This document shows, one piece after another, positions 15,509 through 24,786 of a stretch of DNA of 46,433 nucleotides. Both the position numbers and the translations under genes were made by a program. The stretch's first letter is position 1. Each line of letters starts with the position of its first letter. The notes under the pieces were generated by a model, which was not told the origin of the DNA, did not search any database, and was given only the letters and a program-made list of their open reading frames with translations. The stretch spans positions 1 to 46,433 of the forward strand of contig SGBB01000018.1 of assembly GCA_004195025.1 (NCBI GenBank), in the 5' to 3' direction. The stretch is from Candidatus Acidulidesulfobacter diazotrophicus. Its GTDB lineage: Bacteria; SZUA-79; Acidulodesulfobacterales; Acidulodesulfobacteraceae.

Positions 15509-17725
15509 ATGTATTTTTTATATTATTATTTGTTTTTGTTTTTTTCAATTACAGGGATTATTCTTTCATTTTTAGGGATGATTTCTAAAAAATTTAGCAG
15601 GGCTTACATTGCCGGGAATATTTCATATATGGTCGCGTCCTTATTTGCCGTCATTTCTGCGTTGTCTTTTTTTGTAAAACCTATTGCGCATTTTGCTAAT
15701 TATTATAATAATACAGGCGGTAATGATGATGTTTTATTCAGTATCGGCAAATATTTTCCTGCAGGTAATATATTAATGTGTTTGGATCCGCTAAGCGCGT
15801 TTTTTATTTTATTTTCTTTTGCCGTATTCTTTTATATTTCTTTATATCAGATAAAATATATTGAAAAATTTAAGGAAAAGATTAATCCTTCAAGTTTTAC
15901 TTTTTTATTCGGCGTTATGCTTTTAAGTGTTTACTTTACTTTACTTTCATTTAACGCTTTTATTTTTATGATAAGCTGGGAAGTAATGGCTGTGTCTTCT
16001 TATCTCCTTGTTCTTGGAAAACATTATATTAAAGGCACTGTTAAAGCTAGTTTTTTAATGTCGACGATTATGGAATTCGGCGGAATGTTTATAATGGCCG
16101 CCATTATGCTTTTATATGTTCATTCAGGTAATTTTAATTTATTTGATATGAAAGATATTATTATTTCTCCCACCCTCAAAGAAGTTATATTTTTATTATT
16201 TTTATTTGGTTTTGGAGCAAAAATAGGTATAGTTCCTCTGCATATATGGCTTCCTGAAGCTCATCCTGCTTCTTTATCCGGAGTTTCCGCAATCTTAAGC
16301 GGAGTTCTAACTTCTGCAGGCATTTATGGTTTAATGCGATTCGGTCTTTATATTTTACATCCCGCAAATACGGCTTTATTTTTAGGCACGGTAGTAATTA
16401 TCATAGCGGTGCTAACAATGTTTTTCGGGGTATTATATATGGCGCAGACTCACGATTTAAAAGTTCTGCTTTCTTACTCCACCGTTGAAAATATGGGACT
16501 TATTTTAACAGGTATAGGAGCGTCTTTATATTACAGATATTTTAATCTTGACGGTCTTGCCGCATTAGCGTTATTAGCTTCTTTATACGCCTTAATAAAT
16601 CATGCTTTTTTTAAAAGTCTTCTTTTTATGGGTGCAGGCAATATAGAATATCAAACAGACAGCCATGATATGGATAAATTTGGAGGATTATTGCATGCTA
16701 TGCCGCTGACGGGAGTTTTAGCTTTTATCGGAGTAATGTCTGCTGCGGCAATGCCGCCTTTAAACGGATTTGTTTCGGAATGGCTTAATATAGAAGTAGT
16801 TTTCTTAGGTTTTAATATACACAGCGTACTGCCGAGGATAGTGCTTTTCTCCGCAGGCGCTATTTTAGCTTTGAGCGCGGCTATGGCAATAGCTAATTAT
16901 GTTAAGCTTTACGGGATAACTTTTTTAAGTTCCGCAAGATCAAAAAAAGCAATGAAAGCAAAAGAAGTTCCTCTGTTAATGAACATCGCGATTTTAATTC
17001 CCGTACTTCTGAGTATTTCTTTATCCGCTTTTATGTTTTTTTATACGCCTTTTATGTCCGAGGTGTCAAATTTGATTTATCATATAAATATAAGCAATAA
17101 AATAATGCATAACTATATTTTTATTCCTTATTATAATACTTTTTCAGCGTCAAGTCCTGTCTATCTGTTTTTTGTTTCAATCATTCTTATAATTATTTTA
17201 TATTTGATTTATCGTTTTATCGTAAAACCAAAAAAAAGATATGTGAAATTAGCCTGGATTGGAGGAACGGAAAGTTTAAATCCTCATGCGCAAATTTCTG
17301 CTTTAGGTTTTTCAAATGCAATAAGAATAATGTTTAATATTGTTTATAAATCGCGAAAAAGAATTGAGGAAAGAAAAATAAGAATTTTAAGCAATGATGA
17401 AGAAATGCCTGTAGGCAATAAGAGTTATATCTTAAAAACGCATACGAAGACCCAAAATTTATCGGCAAATGAAGCAAATATTGATGATTTTACGAAATCA
17501 GACGGGAATACCCCCAATCCGTTTCCTTATTCTTCGTTTTATCATGATTCAAGCGGGTACGGTTCTTATATATTTCCATTATTAGAATATTATTTGTATT
17601 TGCCTGTAATTAAATTTTTTAACAGGTTAAGCAATATTTTTTCAAAACTGCAAAATGGTTCTTTAAACTTATATATATTTTATATATTTATTGTATTTTT
17701 AATAGCGCTGATTGTTGCAAGATGA
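15509..17725 (+). CDS. hyfB: HyfB/HycC-like antiporter-type membrane subunit
   Basis: 738 residues. The first 500 hold about 14 helices of the NuoL/M/HycC type: MISWEVMAVSSYLLVLGKHY with the membrane Glu, GFGAKIGIVPLHIWLPEAHPASLSGVSA with the Lys, LLSYSTVENMGLILTGIG, and HAFFKSLLFMGAGNI with a second Lys. The C-terminal 150 residues hold further helices and a GGTESLNPHAQISALGFSNAIR stretch typical of HyfB/HycC ends. A TAGGAG site precedes the ATG. Last gene of the operon, so the complex has two antiporter-like pumps. Confidence 0.92.
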   Translation: MYFLYYYLFLFFSITGIILSFLGMISKKFSRAYIAGNISYMVASLFAVISALSFFVKPIAHFANYYNNTGGNDDVLFSIGKYFPAGNILMCLDPLSAFFILFSFAVFFYISLYQIKYIEKFKEKINPSSFTFLFGVMLLSVYFTLLSFNAFIFMISWEVMAVSSYLLVLGKHYIKGTVKASFLMSTIMEFGGMFIMAAIMLLYVHSGNFNLFDMKDIIISPTLKEVIFLLFLFGFGAKIGIVPLHIWLPEAHPASLSGVSAILSGVLTSAGIYGLMRFGLYILHPANTALFLGTVVIIIAVLTMFFGVLYMAQTHDLKVLLSYSTVENMGLILTGIGASLYYRYFNLDGLAALALLASLYALINHAFFKSLLFMGAGNIEYQTDSHDMDKFGGLLHAMPLTGVLAFIGVMSAAAMPPLNGFVSEWLNIEVVFLGFNIHSVLPRIVLFSAGAILALSAAMAIANYVKLYGITFLSSARSKKAMKAKEVPLLMNIAILIPVLLSISLSAFMFFYTPFMSEVSNLIYHINISNKIMHNYIFIPYYNTFSASSPVYLFFVSIILIIILYLIYRFIVKPKKRYVKLAWIGGTESLNPHAQISALGFSNAIRIMFNIVYKSRKRIEERKIRILSNDEEMPVGNKSYILKTHTKTQNLSANEANIDDFTKSDGNTPNPFPYSSFYHDSSGYGSYIFPLLEYYLYLPVIKFFNRLSNIFSKLQNGSLNLYIFYIFIVFLIALIVAR

Positions 17726-17849
17726 AAAAATAAAAAATACGTTTTAATATTAATTAACGTTATTTAAAAAATAAGTATATATTCCCTAATCCTGCATTAT
17801 AAACTATCCAAAGAATATTTTTTGATTTTGATTTATTTAATTATCATAA
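17726..17849. terminator. Possible shared terminator between hyfB and nifV
   Basis: Between the convergent hyfB and nifV genes, ACGTT (near 17737) and AACGT (near 17757) form a short imperfect inverted repeat flanked by A-runs and T-runs on either side, the plan of a bidirectional terminator. The stem is short and AT-rich, so support is weak. Confidence 0.25.
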
Positions 17850-18995
17850 TTATAATACCAATTTATGATATATATCTTTAATTTCTTTATTCTTCAAATC
17901 CCTTTTAAGTTTTATAGATTCTTGCCTTATAATTTCTAACAAAGCTCTTGATTCTGCATCGCTTATAATTATTCCTAATTTTTTCAATTTATATTTAATA
18001 ACCGATGTACCGCTGTGTTTTCCAATTAATAATTTTCGTTTAAGTCCAACTTCTTCAGGAGGGTACGGTTCATAATTTATTGGATTTTTAATAATGCCGT
18101 CCGTATGAATACCTGCTTCATGATGAAAAATATTTCTTCCTAGAATCGGCTTATTAACAGGAATAGGTCTTTTAGTAATTTTTGCTATAATAGATGCAAG
18201 TTTTTTTACTTTTTTGAAATCAAAATCAATATTTTTTTTTTCAATAAACTTAAAGTAGGCTATAACTTCTTCTAATGCGCAATTCCCCGTTCTTTCTCCT
18301 ATTCCCGTAATGCTTCCTGAAACATAATCGGCTCCGGCTTTCAAAGCTGCTACGGAATTTCCCGTTGCCATACCTAAATCGTTATGAGCGTGTATTTCAA
18401 TTGCTATTTGTTTGAATTTAGATTTTATGAATTTTATATTTTTATAGATATCAAGCGGATTTAAAATTCCTACCGTATCCGAATATCGATATTTATAAGC
18501 TCCTTCGCCTTCAGCAATGTTTATAATTTCATATAAAATATTTTTATCTGCTCTTGAAGAATCTTCTCCTCCTATAGAAAATACAACCTGTTCTTTTCTT
18601 AAAACCCTGCAAACATCTATTAACGTATTTTTAATATAATCAAAATCCTTATTTAATTTATATCTTATATGTATATCGGATATAGGAATAGAAATATGTA
18701 TATATTGAACTCCTATATCAAGCGATGCTTTTATATCTTCAATATTAGCCCTGTTCCATGAAATAATTTTTGCGTTTAAACCTGAAGAACTAATAGTTTT
18801 TATAGCATTTTTTTCTTCTCCGCCCATTATAGGAATGCCAGCTTCAATTTCATTGACGCCTATTTCATCAAGCATTTTTGCAATGAGTATTTTTTCGTTA
18901 TAAGAAAAGATAACGCCTGCAGTTTGCTCCCCGTCTCTGAGTGTAGTATCGTTTATTAAAAAATTGCAATTTTTTTTATTATTTAACTTAATCAT
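17850..18995 (-). CDS. nifV: Homocitrate synthase NifV
   Basis: 381 residues. The N-terminal NDTTLRDGEQTAGVIFS (about 15-31) is the metal-binding and catalytic motif of the alpha-isopropylmalate/homocitrate synthase TIM barrel. IEIHAHNDLGMATGNSVAALKAGADYVSGSITGIGERTGN provides the HxHND metal ligands and the family signature. GRNIFHHEAGIHTDGI and GKHSGTSVIKYKL follow. It condenses acetyl-CoA and 2-oxoglutarate to homocitrate, the organic ligand of FeMo-co. Length and divergent position next to nifH favour NifV over LeuA. A sigma-54-type element at 19257-19274 points to it. Confidence 0.92.
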   Translation of the reverse strand: MIKLNNKKNCNFLINDTTLRDGEQTAGVIFSYNEKILIAKMLDEIGVNEIEAGIPIMGGEEKNAIKTISSSGLNAKIISWNRANIEDIKASLDIGVQYIHISIPISDIHIRYKLNKDFDYIKNTLIDVCRVLRKEQVVFSIGGEDSSRADKNILYEIINIAEGEGAYKYRYSDTVGILNPLDIYKNIKFIKSKFKQIAIEIHAHNDLGMATGNSVAALKAGADYVSGSITGIGERTGNCALEEVIAYFKFIEKKNIDFDFKKVKKLASIIAKITKRPIPVNKPILGRNIFHHEAGIHTDGIIKNPINYEPYPPEEVGLKRKLLIGKHSGTSVIKYKLKKLGIIISDAESRALLEIIRQESIKLKRDLKNKEIKDIYHKLVL

Positions 18996-19256
18996 ATTAT
19001 TTATTTAATTTTATTATTTATTATCAAGATTTAATTGAAAACATTATTATATTATCATATTACCTTAAAATAAATTTCTATGAAAAGATCAAGGAGTATA
19101 TCGTATATTCATTATATATTATTAAATATAATAGTAATAGAAAAGTTTGAGCCTAATTAATCATTATGAATAAATATTAATTAATTATATGTTGTCAGAC
19201 ATCAGTTAAAAAATTAGTTTAATTTACTCTTATTTAATAATTTATCAGTATTAATA

Positions 19257-19274
19257 AGCATAAAATATGCCAAA
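19257..19274 (-). promoter_or_regulatory. Sigma-54-type -24/-12 element for nifV
   Basis: On the minus strand TTGGCATATTTTATGCTT shows the required GG-N10-GC spacing and matches TGGCAC-N5-TTGC at most positions. It lies about 260 bp upstream of nifV and is nearly identical to the element facing nifH. Confidence 0.55.
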
Positions 19275-19286
19275 AATTATTTTATA

Positions 19287-19302
19287 TGTTTACACTTAAA
19301 CA
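19287..19302. promoter_or_regulatory. NifA-type upstream activator site
   Basis: TGT-TTACACTTAA-ACA is a perfect TGT-N10-ACA. It lies between the two divergent sigma-54-type elements, 277 bp before the nifH element. One match of this length is not rare in AT-rich DNA, so the support comes from position. Confidence 0.4.
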
Positions 19303-19576
19303 ATAGTTTAATTAATTTTTAAATAAAAACAAAAATCAGAAAAAATTATTTATATAATTTGATTATATAAATAATATAAGCCGTGTATCTCAATAAAACA
19401 TTGGTATAAAATTAATCAATAAATTTTTTTTTGTATAAATATTAGGCAATTTTTTTTATTAAACTTCAAAAAAGCCGTGATGTTCTTTGTTTTTTTATTA
19501 ATATTTAATTTTATTTAATTATAGAATATACCGTTATTATTAAATTTATATTATTAAATTTATATTAATTTTTTAT

Positions 19577-19594
19577 CTGGCATAATTTATGCAT
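19577..19594 (+). promoter_or_regulatory. Sigma-54-type -24/-12 element for nifH
   Basis: CTGGCATAATTTATGCAT has GG (19579-19580) and GC (19591-19592) ten bases apart and differs from TGGCAC-N5-TTGCA by two bases. It is about 110 bp upstream of nifH, whose own ribosome-binding site is GGAGGTAA (19692-19699). Confidence 0.65.
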
Positions 19595-19699
19595 TATAAA
19601 TAGCGAACAAGATTTAGATAAAGAATATATTTATATAATCAGCATAATTTTTAACGCATAATAAAATAAAAAATTAATTATTATTATTTTTGGAGGTAA

Positions 19700-20575
<876 letters not shown>

Positions 20576-20784
20576 ACCGTTTTAATTTTTAAGTAGCAAA
20601 GATTATACTTTATTAAATTTTAAAAATTTTTAAAAAGTTATTTTTTGACGGATGTTGTCTTTAGTTTTCGTTCGATGTTAGTTAACAGTTGGAGAATTAT
20701 TTAAAAAAATAAATCATTGTCTAATGTAATGCATAGTTAGTTATGTAATAAAATGGCAGAATTATTTAAAAAAGGCAAATTATC
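20576..20784. other. nifH-nifB spacer
   Basis: 209 bp. Contains TTTAGTTTTCGTTCG (20660-20674), which recurs exactly at 44074-44088 upstream of the TonB-receptor-type gene. No clear terminator or sigma-54-type element seen; nifH is commonly made in excess by partial termination, which may happen here (inference). Confidence 0.4.
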
Positions 20785-21744
20785 ATGAAAACAGACAATA
20801 AAGCAATCAACAGCATAAGAAATATAGAAAAAGATAGTAATAATAATGTCTCAGTTGATAATAACGAAGACATTAAAAGGCATCCATGCTTTAGCATAGA
20901 AGCATCAAAATCTTACGGCAGGATACATTTGCCTGTTGCGAAAAGCTGCAATATTTCATGTAACTATTGTCATAGAGATTATGATTGTCCAAATGAATCA
21001 AGACCCGGAGTTACAAGCAGACTTTTGGAACCCGAAGAAGCGGTTGAAAGAATATATGAGGTAAAATCTTTTTATGACGAAATAAGTGTTGCTGCAGTGG
21101 CAGGTCCAGGAGACAGTTTGTCGGATCCGGAGAATACGCTTAAGACATTTGAATTGGTCAGGAAAGAATTTCCCAAATTAATATTTTGCATGAGCACAAA
21201 CGGACTTAATTTAAAAGAGAATATCAATGACCTGAAAGATGCAGGCATAAAATTTATTACAGTAACGTTAAATGCCACAGATGCAGCTATTGCTTCTAAA
21301 ATTTATAAATATGTTAATTATAAAGGAGTCTGTTATAAAGGCAATGAATCGGCGGAACTTTTGCTTGAAAAACAGCTCGACGGTATAAGAACGGCAGTTT
21401 CGGAAGGATTTACCGTTAAAATAAATTCGGTATTAATACCCGGTATTAACGATACTCATATAAAAGAAATGTCCGAAAGCATTAAAAAAATGGGAGTTTA
21501 TCTTTTTAATGTTATGCCTATGATTCCTGCAGAGAAATCGTTTTTTCAAAAAATAGGTATTCAGGCTGCAACAAGGCAAGATATAACTGATATTACAAGC
21601 GGCTTAACGGGAATTAACATCATGAAGCATTGCAGACAATGCAGATCAGATGCCGCAGGATTACTTGGAAACGATATAAGCGGCAAGTTGAATAATAATA
21701 AGGAGGAAAATCATGATAACAGAAAATGCTGTTCAGGGATGTAA
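20785..21744 (+). CDS. nifB: NifB, radical SAM FeMo-co precursor synthase (short form)
   Basis: 319 residues. The radical SAM cluster ligands C55, C59 and C62 are in CNISCNYC, followed by HRDYDCPNESRPGVTSRLL, diagnostic for NifB. Downstream are VAGPGDSL, CMSTNGLNL and a C-terminal HCRQCRSDAAGLLG that supplies ligands to the auxiliary clusters. It fuses two 4Fe-4S clusters with a carbide to make NifB-co. The NifX-like C-terminal domain of proteobacterial NifB is absent; a separate NifX is encoded at 29172. The first 30 residues are a low-complexity extension. The end overlaps the methyltransferase gene by 32 bases. Confidence 0.95.
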   Translation: MKTDNKAINSIRNIEKDSNNNVSVDNNEDIKRHPCFSIEASKSYGRIHLPVAKSCNISCNYCHRDYDCPNESRPGVTSRLLEPEEAVERIYEVKSFYDEISVAAVAGPGDSLSDPENTLKTFELVRKEFPKLIFCMSTNGLNLKENINDLKDAGIKFITVTLNATDAAIASKIYKYVNYKGVCYKGNESAELLLEKQLDGIRTAVSEGFTVKINSVLIPGINDTHIKEMSESIKKMGVYLFNVMPMIPAEKSFFQKIGIQAATRQDITDITSGLTGINIMKHCRQCRSDAAGLLGNDISGKLNNNKEENHDNRKCCSGM

Positions 21745-22621
21745 GCTGCAGAAAAGTTTAAATTTTTCGCAGGATGAAGAATTGTATATCGCAACTTCAG
21801 ACACTAAAGGGAAAATGGAAAATGACTATAAACCGTTTGTGGATAAAATTTTAAGCAGCATTTCTTTTGTGCCTGATTCAATACTTGATCTTGGATGCGG
21901 TCCAGGCTATATAGCGCGGAGGTTTAGCGAGGTTCTTCCAGATGCTGACGTTGTAGGCGTTGATATTTCGGAAATAATGATTAACCATGCGATTAAAGCT
22001 TCTATTAAAGATTCTATTAAAGATTCTATTAAAGATTCTATTAAAGCTTCTATTAAAGAAACTGATAAAGATAAAGAAACTGATAAAGTAAATTTAGATT
22101 TTAGCAGAAGAAATATTCAAATTTTAGAATTTGCAAGTAATTACGATAATAAAGCAAAAAATAATCTATATCATATTGCGAATTCTGCGGATAAATTGGC
22201 AGACGTAATCGTAAACAACAATGTTTACGATTTAAACGGGGTTTATTTTTCCCAAAAGTTAAAATATCTTATTGCTAATAGTGAATGTCTGCCTTTTAAT
22301 GAAAACTATTTTGATATTATTATTTTAAAAGGAACATTCAAATGTTTAGAAAGAAAAGTTGAATCGCTGGAAGAAATGTACAGAGTATTAAGCGATGGCG
22401 GAGAAATATTAATATTCGAGTTTAGAAAAGATATTCCGGAAGATGAATTTTTGATTCTCACAAAAGATATGCAGCCTCAAAAAGTAAGGTCGTTAAGAAA
22501 TAAATTAAATTGTTCGCCAGATTTGGCAGAATATAAATATTGTTTATCTAAATCAAATTTGTCAAAATTTGCAGAAATAACAGGAGACGGACTTGATTTA
22601 AAAATACGGATAGTTAAATAG
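21713..22621 (+). CDS. Class I SAM methyltransferase inside the nif cluster
   Basis: 302 residues. Motif I ILDLGCGPG at residues 57-65, VVGVDISEIMI for motif II, and FDIIILKGTFKCL and EEMYRVLSDGGEILIFEF for the later strands, the pattern of UbiE/Methyltransf_11 enzymes. An AAGGAGG site precedes the ATG inside the nifB end, so it is translationally coupled to nifB. Residues 94-125 are a repeat of SIKD/SIKA units, made by a 12-bp tandem repeat, placed just after the SAM-binding motif, plus a further Asn-rich stretch. Substrate unknown; neighbourhood suggests a role with nif cofactor or regulation, but this is inference. Confidence 0.82.
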   Translation: MITENAVQGCKLQKSLNFSQDEELYIATSDTKGKMENDYKPFVDKILSSISFVPDSILDLGCGPGYIARRFSEVLPDADVVGVDISEIMINHAIKASIKDSIKDSIKDSIKASIKETDKDKETDKVNLDFSRRNIQILEFASNYDNKAKNNLYHIANSADKLADVIVNNNVYDLNGVYFSQKLKYLIANSECLPFNENYFDIIILKGTFKCLERKVESLEEMYRVLSDGGEILIFEFRKDIPEDEFLILTKDMQPQKVRSLRNKLNCSPDLAEYKYCLSKSNLSKFAEITGDGLDLKIRIVK

Positions 22622-22656
22622 TTAAATAGTTAAATAGTTAAATAGTTAAATAGTTA
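22611..22656. repeat. 9-bp tandem repeat (AGTTAAATA) across the methyltransferase stop
   Basis: Five units of TAGTTAAA(TA) start in the last codons of the methyltransferase gene and run past its stop. Same unit type and same position relative to a stop codon as the array at the hyfF end (12701-12743). Confidence 0.9.
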
Positions 22657-22959
22657 ATGAATAATTAAACCTAAATTCAGATAAATTAAAGGTATATAAG
22701 GAATGAAAATAGAAGAAAATTTAAATTATTTAAATAATTTAAACAATTAAATAGTTAATAAATAATTAAATCTAAACTCGGGCAGTTTCAATTATATTAC
22801 TGTCATATTTGAATTTAAGATATTTAAAATAAAATAAATATTGCGAAAATTTAAACGTATTAAACCTAAAATTTAAGATTTGTAAAACTGCCGGCTATAT
22901 TATTTTTTATAAATAAACTGTAAGAAATATATAAAAATTAAAAAACAGGAGAAAATTTT
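22622..22959. other. Spacer before the ferredoxin gene
   Basis: 338 bp. Beyond the 9-bp array it holds a 30-bp imperfect direct repeat beginning TAGTTAATRAATAATTAAAY (22651-22680 and 22752-22781). No gene longer than a 15-codon frame (ATGAAAATAGAAGAAAAT..., 22703) is seen, and no sigma-54-type element. Confidence 0.5.
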
Positions 22960-23259
22960 ATGAGTATTATGGACGGTTTTAGCGGAAATTTAGAAGATTA
23001 CATAGTAGCTCCGAGAAGATCCGGTTCAAAATGGGTGCCACATTTTTTAATAGCTTTTGATCAGGAAAGCTGCATTTCATGCGGCAGATGTATCAAAGTG
23101 TGTCCTGGAGGAGTTTATGTTTTTGAAGATGAAGGAGATAAAATGACTGTTAGAATTGAAAATATGGATGATTGTCTCGGAGATATGTCTTGCGAAAAAG
23201 TTTGCCCAAAGAACAAGACGATGCATTTGCATAAATTTGAGCCACTGCAGAAAAATTGA
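22960..23259 (+). CDS. fdxB: nif-specific ferredoxin (ferredoxin III type)
   Basis: 99 residues. The first cluster motif CISCGRCIKVC has C38, C41, C44 and C48. The second, DCLGDMSCEKVCPKNKTMHL, has C72, C78 and C82 and ends in the PKxxT(M)H typical of nif-associated ferredoxin III. Only seven ligand cysteines are seen, as C72 and C78 are five residues apart, so the second cluster may be unusual. Likely an electron carrier to NifH or a partner in cofactor assembly. It stands immediately before nifD with an AGGAG site. Confidence 0.85.
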   Translation: MSIMDGFSGNLEDYIVAPRRSGSKWVPHFLIAFDQESCISCGRCIKVCPGGVYVFEDEGDKMTVRIENMDDCLGDMSCEKVCPKNKTMHLHKFEPLQKN

Positions 23260-23293
23260 ATAAATTTTAAATAAAGCATATGGAGGAATAAAA

Positions 23294-24730
23294 ATGGCTA
23301 TCAATATCAAAGAAAATGAAGAAATAGTTGAAGAGATTTTAAACATTTATCCGGAAAAGCCGCGAAAAAATAGGCGGGAGCATATAGGCGTCAATAAAAA
23401 AGATGCTTGCGGGTCTTGCGTTGCTAAATCAAATCTAAAATCTTTGCCGGGTGTTATGACCCCGAGAGGATGCGCATATGCAGGTTCTAAAGGCGTTGTT
23501 TGGGGGGCTGTCAAAGATGTTATTAATATCAGCCATGGTCCTGTAGGATGCGGGCATTACAGCTGGGGAACAAGAAGAAATTTGGCTAACGGAGCTATCG
23601 GAATAGAAAGTTTTGTACCTTTTCAGTTTACTACCGATTTTAGGGAACGGGATATAGTTTTTGGCGGGGATAAAAAATTAGAACAGGCGATACATGAATT
23701 AAAAGGACTTTTTCCTACGACCAAAGGTTTTATTGTAGAATCTGAATGTCCGATAGGTCTTATAGGCGATGATATAGAAGCGGTAGCCAAAAAAACATCT
23801 ACCGATTTAAATACTACGGTTATTCCTGTAAGATGCGAAGGATTCAGGGGGGTTAGTCAATCTTTAGGACATCATATCGCAAATGATTCAATAAGAGACT
23901 ATGTTGTAGGCACAGGCAAATTAGACGAAAGCAAAAAGACTAAGTATGATGTTGCAATTTTAGGCGATTATAATATCGGCGGAGATGTTTGGGCTTCAAT
24001 GAAAGTAATATCGGAAATGGGATTAAATGTAGTTGCCCACTGGAGCGGCGACGGCTCAATAGAAGAAATGAGAATAACTCACGAAGTTAACTATATACTA
24101 TTGCATTGCTACCGTTCAATGAACTATATCTCCACTTATTATAACGAAAAATACGGTATTCCCTGGATTGAATATAATTTTTTCGGTCCTACAAAAATAA
24201 AAGAAAGTATCAGGAAAATAGCTGCTTTATTTGACGAAAATATACAAGAAAAGTCTGAAAAAGTTATTGAGAAATACGAACCTAAAATGCAGGCGGTCAT
24301 AGATAAATACAGACCGAGACTTGAAGGCAAAAAAGTTATGATACTTGTCGGAGGATTGAGACCTAGGCATATAGTAGGAGCTTATGAAGACTTAGGCATG
24401 CAGGTTGTTACCGCCGCTTATGAGTTTGCGCATAAAGACGATTATGAAAGAACAACAAATGAATTAGAAGATGGGACTATTGTGGCAGACGATCTGAACG
24501 AGCATGAATTTATTGAACTTGCAAAAAGATTGAAACCGGATTTGGTTGCATCGGGCATAAAAGAAAAATATGTTTTTCAAAAAATGGGGATACCTTTTAG
24601 ACAGATGCATTCATGGGATTATTCAGGTCCTTATCATGGGTATGACGGCTTTGAAGTATTTGCAAAAGATATGGATTTAGCGATTAACAGTCCATCATGG
24701 AAATTTGTAAAGCCGTCCTGGAAAAAATAA
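23294..24730 (+). CDS. nifD: Nitrogenase MoFe protein alpha chain NifD
   Basis: 478 residues. P-cluster ligands C60 ([14 protein letters not shown]), C86 ([10 protein letters not shown]) and C152 ([12 protein letters not shown]). FeMo-co ligands C272 ([12 protein letters not shown]) and H439 ([16 protein letters not shown]). The substrate-site residues Q189 and H193 are in [14 protein letters not shown]. All correspond to the known residues of the Azotobacter enzyme (C62, C88, C154, C275, H442, Q191, H195), so this is a Mo rather than V or Fe-only enzyme. GGAGG site upstream. Forms the alpha2beta2 protein with NifK. Confidence 0.97.
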   Translation: MAINIKENEEIVEEILNIYPEKPRKNRREHIGVNKKDACGSCVAKSNLKSLPGVMTPRGCAYAGSKGVVWGAVKDVINISHGPVGCGHYSWGTRRNLANGAIGIESFVPFQFTTDFRERDIVFGGDKKLEQAIHELKGLFPTTKGFIVESECPIGLIGDDIEAVAKKTSTDLNTTVIPVRCEGFRGVSQSLGHHIANDSIRDYVVGTGKLDESKKTKYDVAILGDYNIGGDVWASMKVISEMGLNVVAHWSGDGSIEEMRITHEVNYILLHCYRSMNYISTYYNEKYGIPWIEYNFFGPTKIKESIRKIAALFDENIQEKSEKVIEKYEPKMQAVIDKYRPRLEGKKVMILVGGLRPRHIVGAYEDLGMQVVTAAYEFAHKDDYERTTNELEDGTIVADDLNEHEFIELAKRLKPDLVASGIKEKYVFQKMGIPFRQMHSWDYSGPYHGYDGFEVFAKDMDLAINSPSWKFVKPSWKK

Positions 24731-24786
24731 AATAATTAATCGGCATTATTTTTAAATATAAATATTAACTTGCGGAGGTTATTTAA

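Noticed and set aside
17850-18995. 2-isopropylmalate synthase LeuA instead of NifV
   Set aside because: Length of 381 residues lacks the LeuA regulatory domain, and the gene is divergent from nifH with a matching sigma-54-type element.
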